Assembly: GCF_002879865.1 (NCBI RefSeq)
Contig: NZ_PNXY01000004.1
Location: forward strand, 62,001-126,000
Reading direction: 5' to 3'
Length of the DNA: 64,000 bases
DNA from: Paraburkholderia rhynchosiae
GTDB taxonomy: Bacteria; Pseudomonadota; Gammaproteobacteria; Burkholderiales; Burkholderiaceae
Each line of letters starts with the position of its first letter. Positions within the stretch are counted from its first letter, which is position 1. Below, piece by piece: positions 44,962 to 53,305 of the stretch. The position numbers and the translations under genes are program-made. The notes under the pieces are model-generated. The model worked only from the letters and a program-made list of their open reading frames with translations. It searched no databases and was not told where the DNA came from.

Positions 44962-45864
44962 ATGCCTCACTCAACTCATCGATCCGGCCGCCGTATCGCG
45001 ATTATCGGCTTCGGCGAAGTCGGCCCGATCTTCGCGCGCGCGTTGACGAACGTCGGCCGAACAGTGTCGGTCTTCGACATCAAGCTGCAAGACGCGGCCA
45101 CGCGCGCGACGATTATCGAGCGCGCCGACAGAAGCGGCGCGCAAATCGCCGACGATCTTGCTTTCGCGCTGCGCGATGCGCAACTCATCTTTTCGGCTGT
45201 GACCGCGAGCCAGGCCGAAGCCGTTGCGACTGCGGCGGCCGCGCATCTCAAAGCGGGCCAGGCGTTCATCGATCTCAATTCGGTGTCGCCCGCGGTGAAG
45301 CAGCGCAATAGCGTCACGGTCCAGCAAAGCGGCGCCGACTACGTGGAAGCCGCGGTCATGGCGCCGGTGCCGCCGCAAGGCATTCGCGTGCCGATGCTGC
45401 TTGGCGGACGCGTCGCCGAGCAAACGGCGGAACTCCTTAACGGACTCGGCATGCGTTGCGAAGCGGTAGCGCAGGAAGTCGGGCTCGCATCGGCGATCAA
45501 GCTGTGCCGCAGCATCATGATCAAGGGCATGGAAGCGCTATGCGTTCAGTCGATGCTCGCCGCCCGCCAGTTCGGCGTGGACGGCCGCGTGCTGGGTTCG
45601 CTCGCGGCCACCTTCCCCGGCGTGGGCTGGGATACTGGCTACGAGGCGTATCTGATCGGCCGGGTGGTCGAACACGGTCAGCGGCGCTCGGAAGAAATGC
45701 GCGAAGCCGCGTTGATGCTCGACGGCCTCGGCATGTCGAGCGCGCTCGCGACCGCCGTGGCCGACGTGCAGGAGCAGCTTGCCGCGCGCGCCGCACCGCT
45801 CGTCAACGCGCTCGACAAGAAAGGCAGCCTGCCTGAGTGGCGGACATTGTTGAAGCCGGCATGA
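44962..45864 (+). CDS. DUF1932-type NAD(P)-dependent dehydrogenase
   Basis: This is a 300-residue 6-phosphogluconate/3-hydroxyisobutyrate dehydrogenase-like protein. The Rossmann motif GFGEVGPIFARALTNVG is near residue 15. The serine-rich catalytic block is FIDLNSVSPAVKQ, and the C-terminal domain has the DUF1932 character (LASAIKLCRSIMIKGMEALC). The conserved Lys is in SAIKLCRS. It follows ligK by 34 bp and probably shares the operon. It may oxidise or reduce a hydroxy acid related to the ligJK pathway. The substrate is unknown. Confidence 0.83.
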   Translation: MPHSTHRSGRRIAIIGFGEVGPIFARALTNVGRTVSVFDIKLQDAATRATIIERADRSGAQIADDLAFALRDAQLIFSAVTASQAEAVATAAAAHLKAGQAFIDLNSVSPAVKQRNSVTVQQSGADYVEAAVMAPVPPQGIRVPMLLGGRVAEQTAELLNGLGMRCEAVAQEVGLASAIKLCRSIMIKGMEALCVQSMLAARQFGVDGRVLGSLAATFPGVGWDTGYEAYLIGRVVEHGQRRSEEMREAALMLDGLGMSSALATAVADVQEQLAARAAPLVNALDKKGSLPEWRTLLKPA

Positions 45865-45892
45865 GGATAAGCGCGGCTCGCAGCGCGCATGA

Positions 45893-46810
45893 TTAACCGC
45901 GCTCCGATGTCCGCTTCAAATCGTCGATGATCCAGTCCAGACATTCCTGCGCAAGCTCGTCGAGCTGACGCCCCGCGAGTGTCATGACCTGAAGCCGGCG
46001 CTGCGCGAGCAACGGATTGTCGAAGGCAATCGCCGTCAAACGATCCACGGCGAGGCGCTTCGCTACCGACACGTAGCCGGACGGCATGATCGCGTGCGGC
46101 ACGACTTGCGCAAAACGGTAGAGTGCCGCGACGTAGCGGCTCGTCATCTTCGGTACGATCTCGATGCCCTCGACACTGCAGGCAATGTCGAAAAGCTGCC
46201 GGTTCGTCGTGCCCTTGTCCTGCAGCAGTACAGGATAAGCGGCGAGATCCTTTAGCGAGACTTTGGCCTTGCTTGCGAGCGGATGATCGTCGTGCATCAG
46301 CGCCATCACCGGCGCGCGCTGCGTGAATTGCACGACCACGCCCGGCTCGGGCTTGAAAGTAAACGCAAGCGAGATCGACGCTTCACCGGAGAGCAACATC
46401 TGGCTCGCGCGCTCCGAAGGTACAACCTCGAGCTGAATCGCAACATCGGGATGCTTGCCGCAAAACGCGCCCAGCGACACGGGCAGAAAGTCGAACGCAA
46501 AACCTTCCGTGCACGTAATCGTAAGCGTGCGCGCGCGCCGCCGCTCGTCGCCCTGGATTTCATCGAACACGGTTTGTGCGTCGGCGAGCGTGCGCTGCGC
46601 ATGACGAAACAGCAGGCGCCCCGCGTGCGAAAGCACCATTCCGCGCGCATGACGCTCGAACAGCGGCACGCCAATGTCGCCTTCGAGCTTGGCGATATGC
46701 CGGCTCAATGCCGACACGGTCAGGCCGAGCTTCTCGGTTGCCGAAGTCAGCGAACCCGTCTGCGCGACCACCGAAAAATAATAAAGCGAAGGCTGCAGCA
46801 GTTTGCGCAT
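45893..46810 (-). CDS. LysR family transcriptional regulator
   Basis: This is a 305-residue LysR regulator. The helix-turn-helix is in VAQTGSLTSATEKLGLTVSA then LSRHIAKLEGDIGVPLFERH. The effector domain begins near residue 90. It is convergent with the DUF1932 dehydrogenase and divergent from the M20 peptidase gene (126-bp gap), which makes the peptidase/transporter pair its likely target. No clear T-N11-A dyad stands out in the gap. Confidence 0.9.
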   Translation of the reverse strand: MRKLLQPSLYYFSVVAQTGSLTSATEKLGLTVSALSRHIAKLEGDIGVPLFERHARGMVLSHAGRLLFRHAQRTLADAQTVFDEIQGDERRRARTLTITCTEGFAFDFLPVSLGAFCGKHPDVAIQLEVVPSERASQMLLSGEASISLAFTFKPEPGVVVQFTQRAPVMALMHDDHPLASKAKVSLKDLAAYPVLLQDKGTTNRQLFDIACSVEGIEIVPKMTSRYVAALYRFAQVVPHAIMPSGYVSVAKRLAVDRLTAIAFDNPLLAQRRLQVMTLAGRQLDELAQECLDWIIDDLKRTSERG

Positions 46811-46936
46811 GACGTCGATCAGCGAGGCCGGCTTGAGGTTTGACTGAAACGCAAATGTACCTTGTTTGATTGCGAATACAAAAATACTTGCGCAGGGCTA
46901 ATCTGGGGACACCCGATTTAATACGACTCATCCTCT

Positions 46937-48325
46937 ATGTCCCGACACAGCGCTCTTGCCCTCGCCTGCTCGCATTTCGACAGCGGCGATTTTCTTGCAA
47001 CCTTGAGCCGGCGCGTCGCGCTCGCCACCGAAAGCCAGCGTGCCGACGCCGCGCCGCTTCTACGGCGCTATCTTTCTGGCGAGATCGAAGGCGCGCTAAA
47101 GGCACTCGGGTTGACCTGCGAGATCGTGGATAACCCGGTGGCCGGCATGCCGCCGTTTCTGATCGGTGAGCGCATCGAATCGCCGGCGCGTCCCACGGTG
47201 CTGCTCTATGGCCACGGCGACGTGATCGATGGTGACGCCGCGAACTGGACTAACGAGCGCACGCCCTGGCAAGTGCGCGTGGAAGGCGAGCGCTGGTACG
47301 GCCGCGGCATTGCAGACAACAAGGCGCAGCATTCGATCAACCTCGCCGCACTCGCCGCCGTTTTCGCCGAACGCGGCGAGCTCGGCTTCAACGCGAAGAT
47401 CGTCTTCGAGATGGGTGAAGAAGTGGGCTCGCCAGGACTCGACGTAATCTGCGCAACGTTGCGCGAGCGGTTGTCGGCGGACCTGCTGATTGCCTCCGAC
47501 GGCCCGCGTCAGCGCGCCGCGTCGCCCACCGTGTTCCTCGGCTCGCGCGGCGCCTTGCACTTCAGGCTGCGCGTGGCCAATGCGTTCGGCGCGCGGCATT
47601 CGGGCAACTGGGGCGGCGTGCTCGCGAATCCGGCAACGGTGCTCGCCAATGCACTCGCAAGTCTCGTCGACGGTCACGGCCGTATTCGCGTGAACGGACT
47701 ACTGCCGCCGCCGATTCCGCCGCAAGTGCGCGAGCGTGTCGCTCATCTGGAGATCGGCACTGACGAAGGCGATCCGCCGCTGTCGCCGAACTGGGGCGAG
47801 CCCGGCCTCACGCCCGCCGAACGCGTGTTCGCATGGAACACGCTCGAAGTGCTCGCGATGCAATCGGGCAACGTCGCCAATCCGGTCAGCGCGATTCCGC
47901 GCGCGGCAGAAGCAGTGTGCCAGTTGCGCTTTGTCGTCGGCACCGACTGGCGGCGCGCGAAGGAGTTGATCACCGCCCACCTGGCGCGCGAAGGCTTCGA
48001 AGGCATAGAGGTGACTATCGAGGCGTCAGGCAACGCGACGCGGCTCGATCCGGACGACCCGTGGGTTGCATTCGCGGAGCGCTCGATCGAGACATCGACC
48101 GGCAAGCCCGTGACGTTGCTGCCCAACCTCGGCGGCACGATTCCGAACGAATGCTTCGCCGACACGCTCGGCCTTGCGACGATCTGGATTCCGCATTCGT
48201 ATCCGGGATGCCGCCAACATGCGCCCGACGAACATGTGCTCGCGCCCGTCATGCGTGAAGCCTTGCAACTGATGACGGGCGTCTTCTGGGATCTCGGCGA
48301 ACCCGGTGTGCCGCACGCCCGCTGA
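46937..48325 (+). CDS. M20 family metallopeptidase
   Basis: This is a 462-residue zinc-dependent amidohydrolase/peptidase of the M20 (ArgE/DapE/carboxypeptidase G2) family. Metal and catalytic residues are in LYGHGDVIDGD (His and Asp), GRGIADNKAQH (Asp), FEMGEEVGSPGL (the Glu-Glu pair) and a late His in IPHSYPGCRQHAPDEH. The lid domain lies at about 195-335. The transporter gene follows after 54 bp, then a decayed aminotransferase. The trio suggests use of an N-acyl amino acid or dipeptide. Confidence 0.9.
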   Translation: MSRHSALALACSHFDSGDFLATLSRRVALATESQRADAAPLLRRYLSGEIEGALKALGLTCEIVDNPVAGMPPFLIGERIESPARPTVLLYGHGDVIDGDAANWTNERTPWQVRVEGERWYGRGIADNKAQHSINLAALAAVFAERGELGFNAKIVFEMGEEVGSPGLDVICATLRERLSADLLIASDGPRQRAASPTVFLGSRGALHFRLRVANAFGARHSGNWGGVLANPATVLANALASLVDGHGRIRVNGLLPPPIPPQVRERVAHLEIGTDEGDPPLSPNWGEPGLTPAERVFAWNTLEVLAMQSGNVANPVSAIPRAAEAVCQLRFVVGTDWRRAKELITAHLAREGFEGIEVTIEASGNATRLDPDDPWVAFAERSIETSTGKPVTLLPNLGGTIPNECFADTLGLATIWIPHSYPGCRQHAPDEHVLAPVMREALQLMTGVFWDLGEPGVPHAR

Positions 48326-48379
48326 CGCTCCTTTTTCCGCTATTTCCGCCATTTCGGCCTCTTGAACGGAACACACATC

Positions 48380-49672
48380 ATGGATTCGACTGTCATCGAG
48401 GATCGCGCGCAGCAGACAACCGCGAAGCCCATGCGGCGCCTCATCGTCGCCACGAGCATCGGCAACGCACTGGAGTGGTTCGACTTCGCCGCCTACGGCT
48501 TTTTCGCCGTCACGCTCTCGAAGCTGTTCTTTCCCGCTCATGACGAGACCGTCTCGTTGCTGCTGACGTTCGGCACCTTCGGCCTTTCGTACGTGTTCCG
48601 GCCGCTCGGCGCGCTGCTGCTCGGCCGCTATGCCGATCGGCGCGGCCGCAAGTCAGCGTTGCTCGCATCGCTGGGACTCACGACGATCGGCACGCTGATC
48701 TGCGCGGTGATTCCGACGTACGCGTCGATCGGTCTCGCGGCGCCCATCGGTCTGATGACGGCGCGCATTCTCATTTCGTTTTCGACCGGCGGCGAGTTCG
48801 GCAGCGGCACCGCACTCATGATCGAACAGAAGAGCAAGCGCAAGGCGTTTCTCGCGAGCTGGCAGTTTTCCAGCCAGGGGATGAGCACGGTGCTCGCATC
48901 GTGTGCGGGGCTGGCGCTCAGCACGCAGTGCTCGCCCGCGCAGATCGAGTCGTGGGGATGGCGGGCGCCGTTCATCTTCGGCCTGCTCGTCGCGCCTGTG
49001 GGTCTGTATATCCGCCGGCATATCGACGATACGTTGCCCGCCGCCGCGAACGCAGCAACGCACAACGCGCCTGTGCGCGAACTGCTCGCGCACAGCAAGG
49101 GCCGCATTCTTATTGCCGCCGGCATCATGGCGGTGTCGACCGCAGCAAGCTATCTGATGATTCTCTACATGCCGACTTACGCAGTGAAGCAGTTGCATCT
49201 GCCGGCATCGACCGGCTTCGCGGCCACGGTCGTAACGGGCACCATTCTGATGGTCTGCACGCCGCTCATGGGCCATCTCGCCGACCGCTACGGACGCAGC
49301 CGCATGATGGTCATCTCCGCGCTTGCCACGGTGGCCACGATCTATCCGTGCTTCGTCTGGCTGATCAAAAGCCCGTCGTTTGCGGTGCTGATCGCGATCA
49401 TGGCACTGGCCGGCGCGTTGAAGGCCATCTACTTCGGCCCGCTTGCCGCGGTGCTCTCGTCGCTCTTTCCGACTACGGTGCGCAGCACTGGCCTCGGCTT
49501 CAGCTACAACGTGGGCGTGATGGTCTTTGGCGGATTCGCGCCCTGGCTCGTGACCGCGATGATCGGCGCGACGCACAATCCGCTGTCGCCCGCGTTCTAT
49601 CTGATGGCGTGCGCGGTGTTGAGCCTGGCATGCATTGCGGTCTATCACTTGAAACTCGTCAAGCACATCTGA
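48380..49672 (+). CDS. MFS transporter, metabolite:H+ symporter (MHS) family
   Basis: This is a 430-residue, 12-helix transporter. The N-terminal signature IGNALEWFDFAAYGFFAVTL is characteristic of MHS (proline/betaine, shikimate, citrate) transporters, and FGLSYVFRPLGALLLGRYAD and DRRGRKSALLASLGL-type loops follow. The ATG at 48380 is preferred to a TTG at 48362. It is co-directional with the M20 peptidase and probably imports the peptidase substrate. Confidence 0.9.
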   Translation: MDSTVIEDRAQQTTAKPMRRLIVATSIGNALEWFDFAAYGFFAVTLSKLFFPAHDETVSLLLTFGTFGLSYVFRPLGALLLGRYADRRGRKSALLASLGLTTIGTLICAVIPTYASIGLAAPIGLMTARILISFSTGGEFGSGTALMIEQKSKRKAFLASWQFSSQGMSTVLASCAGLALSTQCSPAQIESWGWRAPFIFGLLVAPVGLYIRRHIDDTLPAAANAATHNAPVRELLAHSKGRILIAAGIMAVSTAASYLMILYMPTYAVKQLHLPASTGFAATVVTGTILMVCTPLMGHLADRYGRSRMMVISALATVATIYPCFVWLIKSPSFAVLIAIMALAGALKAIYFGPLAAVLSSLFPTTVRSTGLGFSYNVGVMVFGGFAPWLVTAMIGATHNPLSPAFYLMACAVLSLACIAVYHLKLVKHI

Positions 49673-49675
49673 CGC

Positions 49676-50010
49676 ATGACCCGCCAGGAAGATCCGTTCA
49701 ACTGGAACATCGACGCGTTCACGTATGCATCCGATGCAGGCCGCTTCGATACGGGTACGCCTTCGGCGCTGCCCTTTATCGCGTCGCAACCGGGCATGAC
49801 GTGAATGCGCGCCAGGCTGCGGGCCACAATGAATGTGGCGCGAGCATCATGGCCGAGGCGCCCCTGCATCTCGACGCAACCCGGCTCGTTGCGCAACTGA
49901 AGGAAGCCAGCCTCTTCGTCGATTCACACAACCGCACGCTGCGCTTCTCGCGGGGCGTGTGCAGGACGCGCGCGGGGTTCGAACGGCTCGCGCAATGTCT
50001 GCCGCGATGA
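49676..50010 (+). pseudogene. Remnant of a class V aminotransferase/kynureninase-like enzyme
   Basis: Two frames together read as pieces of a PLP-dependent class V aminotransferase. The first, 49676-49804, has ASDAGRFDTGTPSALPFIAS QPGMT and then a stop. The second, in another frame to 50010, has LVAQLKEASLFVDSHNRTLR and FSRGVCRTRAGFERLAQCLP, the C-terminal small-domain pattern. The PLP lysine region is missing. It directly follows the MHS transporter, so the cluster once ended with this enzyme. It is clearly non-functional if the reading is right. Confidence 0.6.
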
Positions 50011-50084
50011 AGTCGGCGCGCGCCTTTTCGCGAGCGCCCCGCCGATGCGATGGTACTTCTCGTTGGCCCCTTCAGCGCCCTCTG

Positions 50085-51785
50085 TCAGTTGTCCGGATGG
50101 CTCGCGATGAAACTGACGAATGCGTTGTATGTCTGATTCACCGTAACGCCGTCGATCATCAGGCCGTAAGTGGTGTTGCCGCTATCCAGCACGTAGTACA
50201 TCGCGGACTGAACGTTCTTCGTCTTTCTAGCCTGATAGTAGCTCGCATAGCGCGAGCTGATGTAGTTGGCGCGATACGATTGGCTCTTTTCCGGACCCGT
50301 ATTCCACTCCGTGATCAGAAACGGCGCACCGTAGCGCGCTTTACAGTAGGTTGGCAGATCGAAACCCGGACCTGAACCGTCGGACCCGATATTGAAGATG
50401 TCGCCGTACACCTCGTAGTTGTGCCACGTCGTCATATCCCAGCGCACTGTTGGGTAGCCACTCGTGCCGTCCGGCTGCATACCGTCCCATAACGCGTCGG
50501 CCGCGCCTATGTCCGCGACGCAGAAGTTGATTCCGCATTTCGCCGTGCCCTGAGCCGATTTGACGCCGTCGATCATGCCCCGCATCACGCCGCGCATGAT
50601 TGGCCAATTCGTGTTGTTGAAGTCGACGGCCTTGGTCCCGGCGTTGGTGGAGTCGAGAATGATTGCGGCGTCGCGTGTCAATTCGTTGCCGCACTCGTAC
50701 ATCACGACGCCGTACGGCGCGAGCGCGGCAGCCACTGTCGCGCCGCATGATCGCCCCCGGTTGTATGCAACCGACTCACTCGGGAAGAGCACACCATTCC
50801 AGTCGCGCACGCCGATGTCGATCAGCACGAACAGCGTGAGCCCAGCCGACTGGAACGCCTGCGCGAGGCTGACCACCGCGCCGAGTTGCGTCGGATCGTC
50901 AGTGGCGCCGACGCGATAGGTCGAACAGCCCATGTTCCTCATGATCGACACGACCTGCGCGGGTGTGTAGCGATAGTCGTAATGCCCGTTGATGCCATGG
51001 AACGTGCCCCTCGCCGCCGCCACGGAAATGCGCGGATCGGTGCACGGCAACCATCGCTCGATATCCGTGCATACGTAGAACTGCCCGCCCGTTGCTCGAT
51101 ACCAGAGCTTGCCGCCATACCACAGCAGCAACGACACATTCGACGTCGTGCCGACCGCGGCGTTGTTGCGAAGGACGACGCCGTTCGCCACGGTCCAGAC
51201 CGCGCCCACTTTGTCGATGATGTACGACGCGCCGGGGATGGTCGTGCCGTCAGCGGACGTTCTACCAAGGCGCGGATCGTTGGACGAGAACCAGTTCGAA
51301 CCATTCCATCCATAGAACTGTCCGCCTGTTCCCTCATGATAGATGCCGCCGCCATACCAGAGCAGCAACGACACGTTGTACGTGTTGCCGGCCTTGATGC
51401 CGTTCCGGTAAACCGAACCATTGACGACTGTCCAGCTGGCCGCCTGATTGTCGGTGATCGACGCCGCGGGCGGGATGGTCGTGCCGTCGGCCGATGCCGG
51501 CGTGCCGCGGTTCGACGCCCCTTTGTTCGTATTGCCCGACGACCCCGAAGTCGATCCATTCGCGCCCGTGGACGTTGCGCTGCCTTGCGCAGTGGTCGTG
51601 CTCGCGGTCGTCGCTGCGGTGCCGGTGCTGGTGGTAGCGCCGCTTGCGTTGATCCCACTGGTCGTGCCGCCCTTGTTAGTTGCGGCGTCCTCGCCACTGC
51701 CCGAGCCGCCGCCACCGCACGCACTCAACACATAACTACCGCCGACAGCAGTCAGCAAACCGAGAAATTCACGTCGTTTAATCAT
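50085..51785 (-). CDS. Glycoside hydrolase-like lipoprotein with duplicated N-terminal module
   Basis: This is a 566-residue paralogue of the protein at 30969-32300. KRREFLGL and the lipobox VLSAC (Cys23) start it. A Ser/Thr/Gly linker (25-100) is followed by two copies of the roughly 70-residue module (about 101-172 and 179-252; VSLLLWYGG in both). The shorter paralogue has one copy. The clan GH-A-like domain has acid/base Glu368 (YECGNELT) and nucleophile Glu493 (LITEWNTG), and is very close to the paralogue over its last 300 residues. It is probably outer-membrane anchored. It stands alone, with a shared upstream element at 51875. Confidence 0.75.
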   Translation of the reverse strand: MIKRREFLGLLTAVGGSYVLSACGGGGSGSGEDAATNKGGTTSGINASGATTSTGTAATTASTTTAQGSATSTGANGSTSGSSGNTNKGASNRGTPASADGTTIPPAASITDNQAASWTVVNGSVYRNGIKAGNTYNVSLLLWYGGGIYHEGTGGQFYGWNGSNWFSSNDPRLGRTSADGTTIPGASYIIDKVGAVWTVANGVVLRNNAAVGTTSNVSLLLWYGGKLWYRATGGQFYVCTDIERWLPCTDPRISVAAARGTFHGINGHYDYRYTPAQVVSIMRNMGCSTYRVGATDDPTQLGAVVSLAQAFQSAGLTLFVLIDIGVRDWNGVLFPSESVAYNRGRSCGATVAAALAPYGVVMYECGNELTRDAAIILDSTNAGTKAVDFNNTNWPIMRGVMRGMIDGVKSAQGTAKCGINFCVADIGAADALWDGMQPDGTSGYPTVRWDMTTWHNYEVYGDIFNIGSDGSGPGFDLPTYCKARYGAPFLITEWNTGPEKSQSYRANYISSRYASYYQARKTKNVQSAMYYVLDSGNTTYGLMIDGVTVNQTYNAFVSFIASHPDN

Positions 51786-51874
51786 GACAAGCCAATCCAG
51801 CGTCGGGGCGCGCCCGGAGAAAACTGCGACAAGGGAATGAGGGTGCGTGGTCGAGAGAAGTGGACCGGCCTTTG

Positions 51875-51900
51875 TTATTTAGTTCGATATCCTTATCAAT
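51875..51900 (-). promoter_or_regulatory. Upstream element shared by the two hydrolase paralogues (copy 2)
   Basis: TTATTTAGTTCGATATCC then TTATCAAT lies 90-115 bp before the long hydrolase start. It matches the element at 32398-32422 at 20 of 25 aligned bases, at nearly the same distance from the start codon. A promoter or operator role is inferred. Confidence 0.4.
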
Positions 51901-52093
51901 CGACGCTTGGCGTCGACCAGGAAAGGGTTGCGACTAATGGGGCTCGGTCAATTTTCCCGCCGCCTGTTCAGGCGATGCAGCCAATGTCTGGATGTCGGCA
52001 GGAGGCACGCACTTGCGTAGGGCTGGGGCGAAATAACACGAATCTTTCGGAGAAGAACGCTATGCGGAAATGATTTGCTTCTCCGCACAATAG

Positions 52094-52340
52094 GAGAAAA
52101 AGAAGGCGCTGCCGCTGCCGAGTGACGCACCGGTCACCACCGCTCAGGTTTGGGCGGACCATCTGCAAAAAGCGACAGCGCAAAGGAACACGTCCAGCTC
52201 GGGTGGTCTGGTCGGCTATCACTACGGCAGCATCACGCGCTCGGGCAGCTGCGTCGACGTGTCTGCCGAAGGAACGCCCGGCGCGCTGATGGTAGCCGGC
52301 CAATTCAGCGGTGCTGATGTGTGGGGTCGTTGCAAGCGCA
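52094..52340 (+). pseudogene. Possible adhesin-like (GLUG-motif) fragment
   Basis: An open frame without a start reads VWADHLQKATAQRNTSSS and GGLVGYHYGSITRSGS, then GTPGALMVAGQFSG. GGLVGY-Y-SIT resembles a single GLUG repeat of large surface adhesins. There is no start codon and no ribosome site, and the frame runs into an unrelated antisense fragment. Treated as a doubtful remnant. Confidence 0.25.
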
Positions 52341-52720
52341 CTCGTAATTTGAGTCGTTCCACGCATTCCCGAGAATGATGCTGCAGAAGTTCTTGCGACG
52401 GAAACCCGGGTCCTTTAGCGCAAGCACATCGTCGTTGACCGTGCCGAACGTCGAGTCCGGCCGGTGCTTCATGCCCTCGTTAAAGGCGTGAATGATCTGC
52501 TCCTTGAAGTTCTTTCCGCGAGGGTGAGCAGCGACTACCAGCTTGCGCTGATCCTCGGTGAACTCGTCGTATGCGAAGCCGAGCACGCCCATCTCGACGC
52601 CCGCCGTCACGAGTTGAACCACGGGCTTCTTGAATGGCGGAATCGCGCCAAAGATAATTCTCCACACCGGCAGGCGCAGTCGTGATACTGCATCGCGCCT
52701 TCATTGATGCCCTTATTGGT
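52305..52720 (-). pseudogene. C-terminal fragment of an HD-domain phosphohydrolase
   Basis: The minus-strand frame 52305-52667 reads IPPFKKPVVQLVTAGVEMGV, YDEFTEDQRKLVVAAHPRGK, NFKEQIIHAF and FRRKNFCSIILGNAW. This matches the C-terminal third of cyanamide-hydratase/HD phosphohydrolase-like proteins. The HD catalytic N-terminal part is absent and the frame breaks just upstream. A 120-residue product could be made, but without the metal site it would not be an active hydrolase. Confidence 0.6.
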
Positions 52721-53203
52721 CACCTTGATACGGTCACGCTAACGTCCTCGCGCGACTAACAGCTGTCTTCCGCCAGGCGAGCGCCAAGGCATCGATGGCG
52801 GCAATTGACCCGGCGAACAAAATCATGGACTGAACGTCGCTTAGCTGCGTGCAGCGGACCTTAGAATGTCCGACTCCTTCGACGGTCGACTGGCCGGAAC
52901 TGGCCGAACCTGGGCGGGCGCCGACCTCGCAGGATCGCTAATCGCAGCAGATATGCAGAAGGCATGGACCGACCCACTTCGGACCTACGATCTGTCGACA
53001 ACTAACGGCAGCTTTCAAAGTGAAACGGCCATCTACCCCCGTTTCCCGCCATCCCTGAATGAATCATTCCACGCCGAACTTTAACGGTATCCGATCACTT
53101 TTCATGCCACTTACCCAAGCGCAGCCGCTGCAAGTCTTTAGAAGCATTATTGTCGGCAACGGACCATGTGGCGCGCATAAGCTTCAGCAACCGATAATTT
53201 TCT

Positions 53204-53265
53204 TTCGCTCAATTCCTTCATGATTCGCTTTCGTGGTCAGCACGCGCCGATGTGAGGGGCATTAT
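53204..53265 (+). promoter_or_regulatory. PIP/hrpII box with -10 element
   Basis: TTCGC (53204-53208) and TTCGC (53224-53228) are separated by exactly 15 nt. This is the perfect PIP box of Xanthomonas HrpX and also fits the Ralstonia hrpII box TTCG-N16-TTCG. CATTAT (53260-53265) fits the YANNNT -10 element 31 bp after the box, within the 30-32 bp reported for functional PIP promoters. Transcription would start near 53272, just before the effector gene. This arrangement is very unlikely by chance next to an effector-like gene. Confidence 0.8.
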
Positions 53266-53305
53266 CGCAAAGTGATTGCTCATATTTCACACGAACCGCC
53301 CGGCT

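Larger units (their letters stand above)
51786..53203. other. Degenerate accessory region between the long hydrolase and the effector
   Basis: About 1.4 kb lack an intact gene. Blocks at 51875-51900 and 52037-52054 are shared with the region upstream of the other hydrolase. A plus-strand GLUG-like fragment (52094-52340) and a minus-strand HD phosphohydrolase fragment (52305-52720) lie back to back. The frame at 52866-53084 has no recognisable features. The mix of fragments suggests repeated deletion or insertion. Confidence 0.5.

Noticed and set aside
52866..53084. 72-residue plus-strand frame upstream of the effector
   Set aside because: No start signal and no family pattern; it lies in degenerate DNA.
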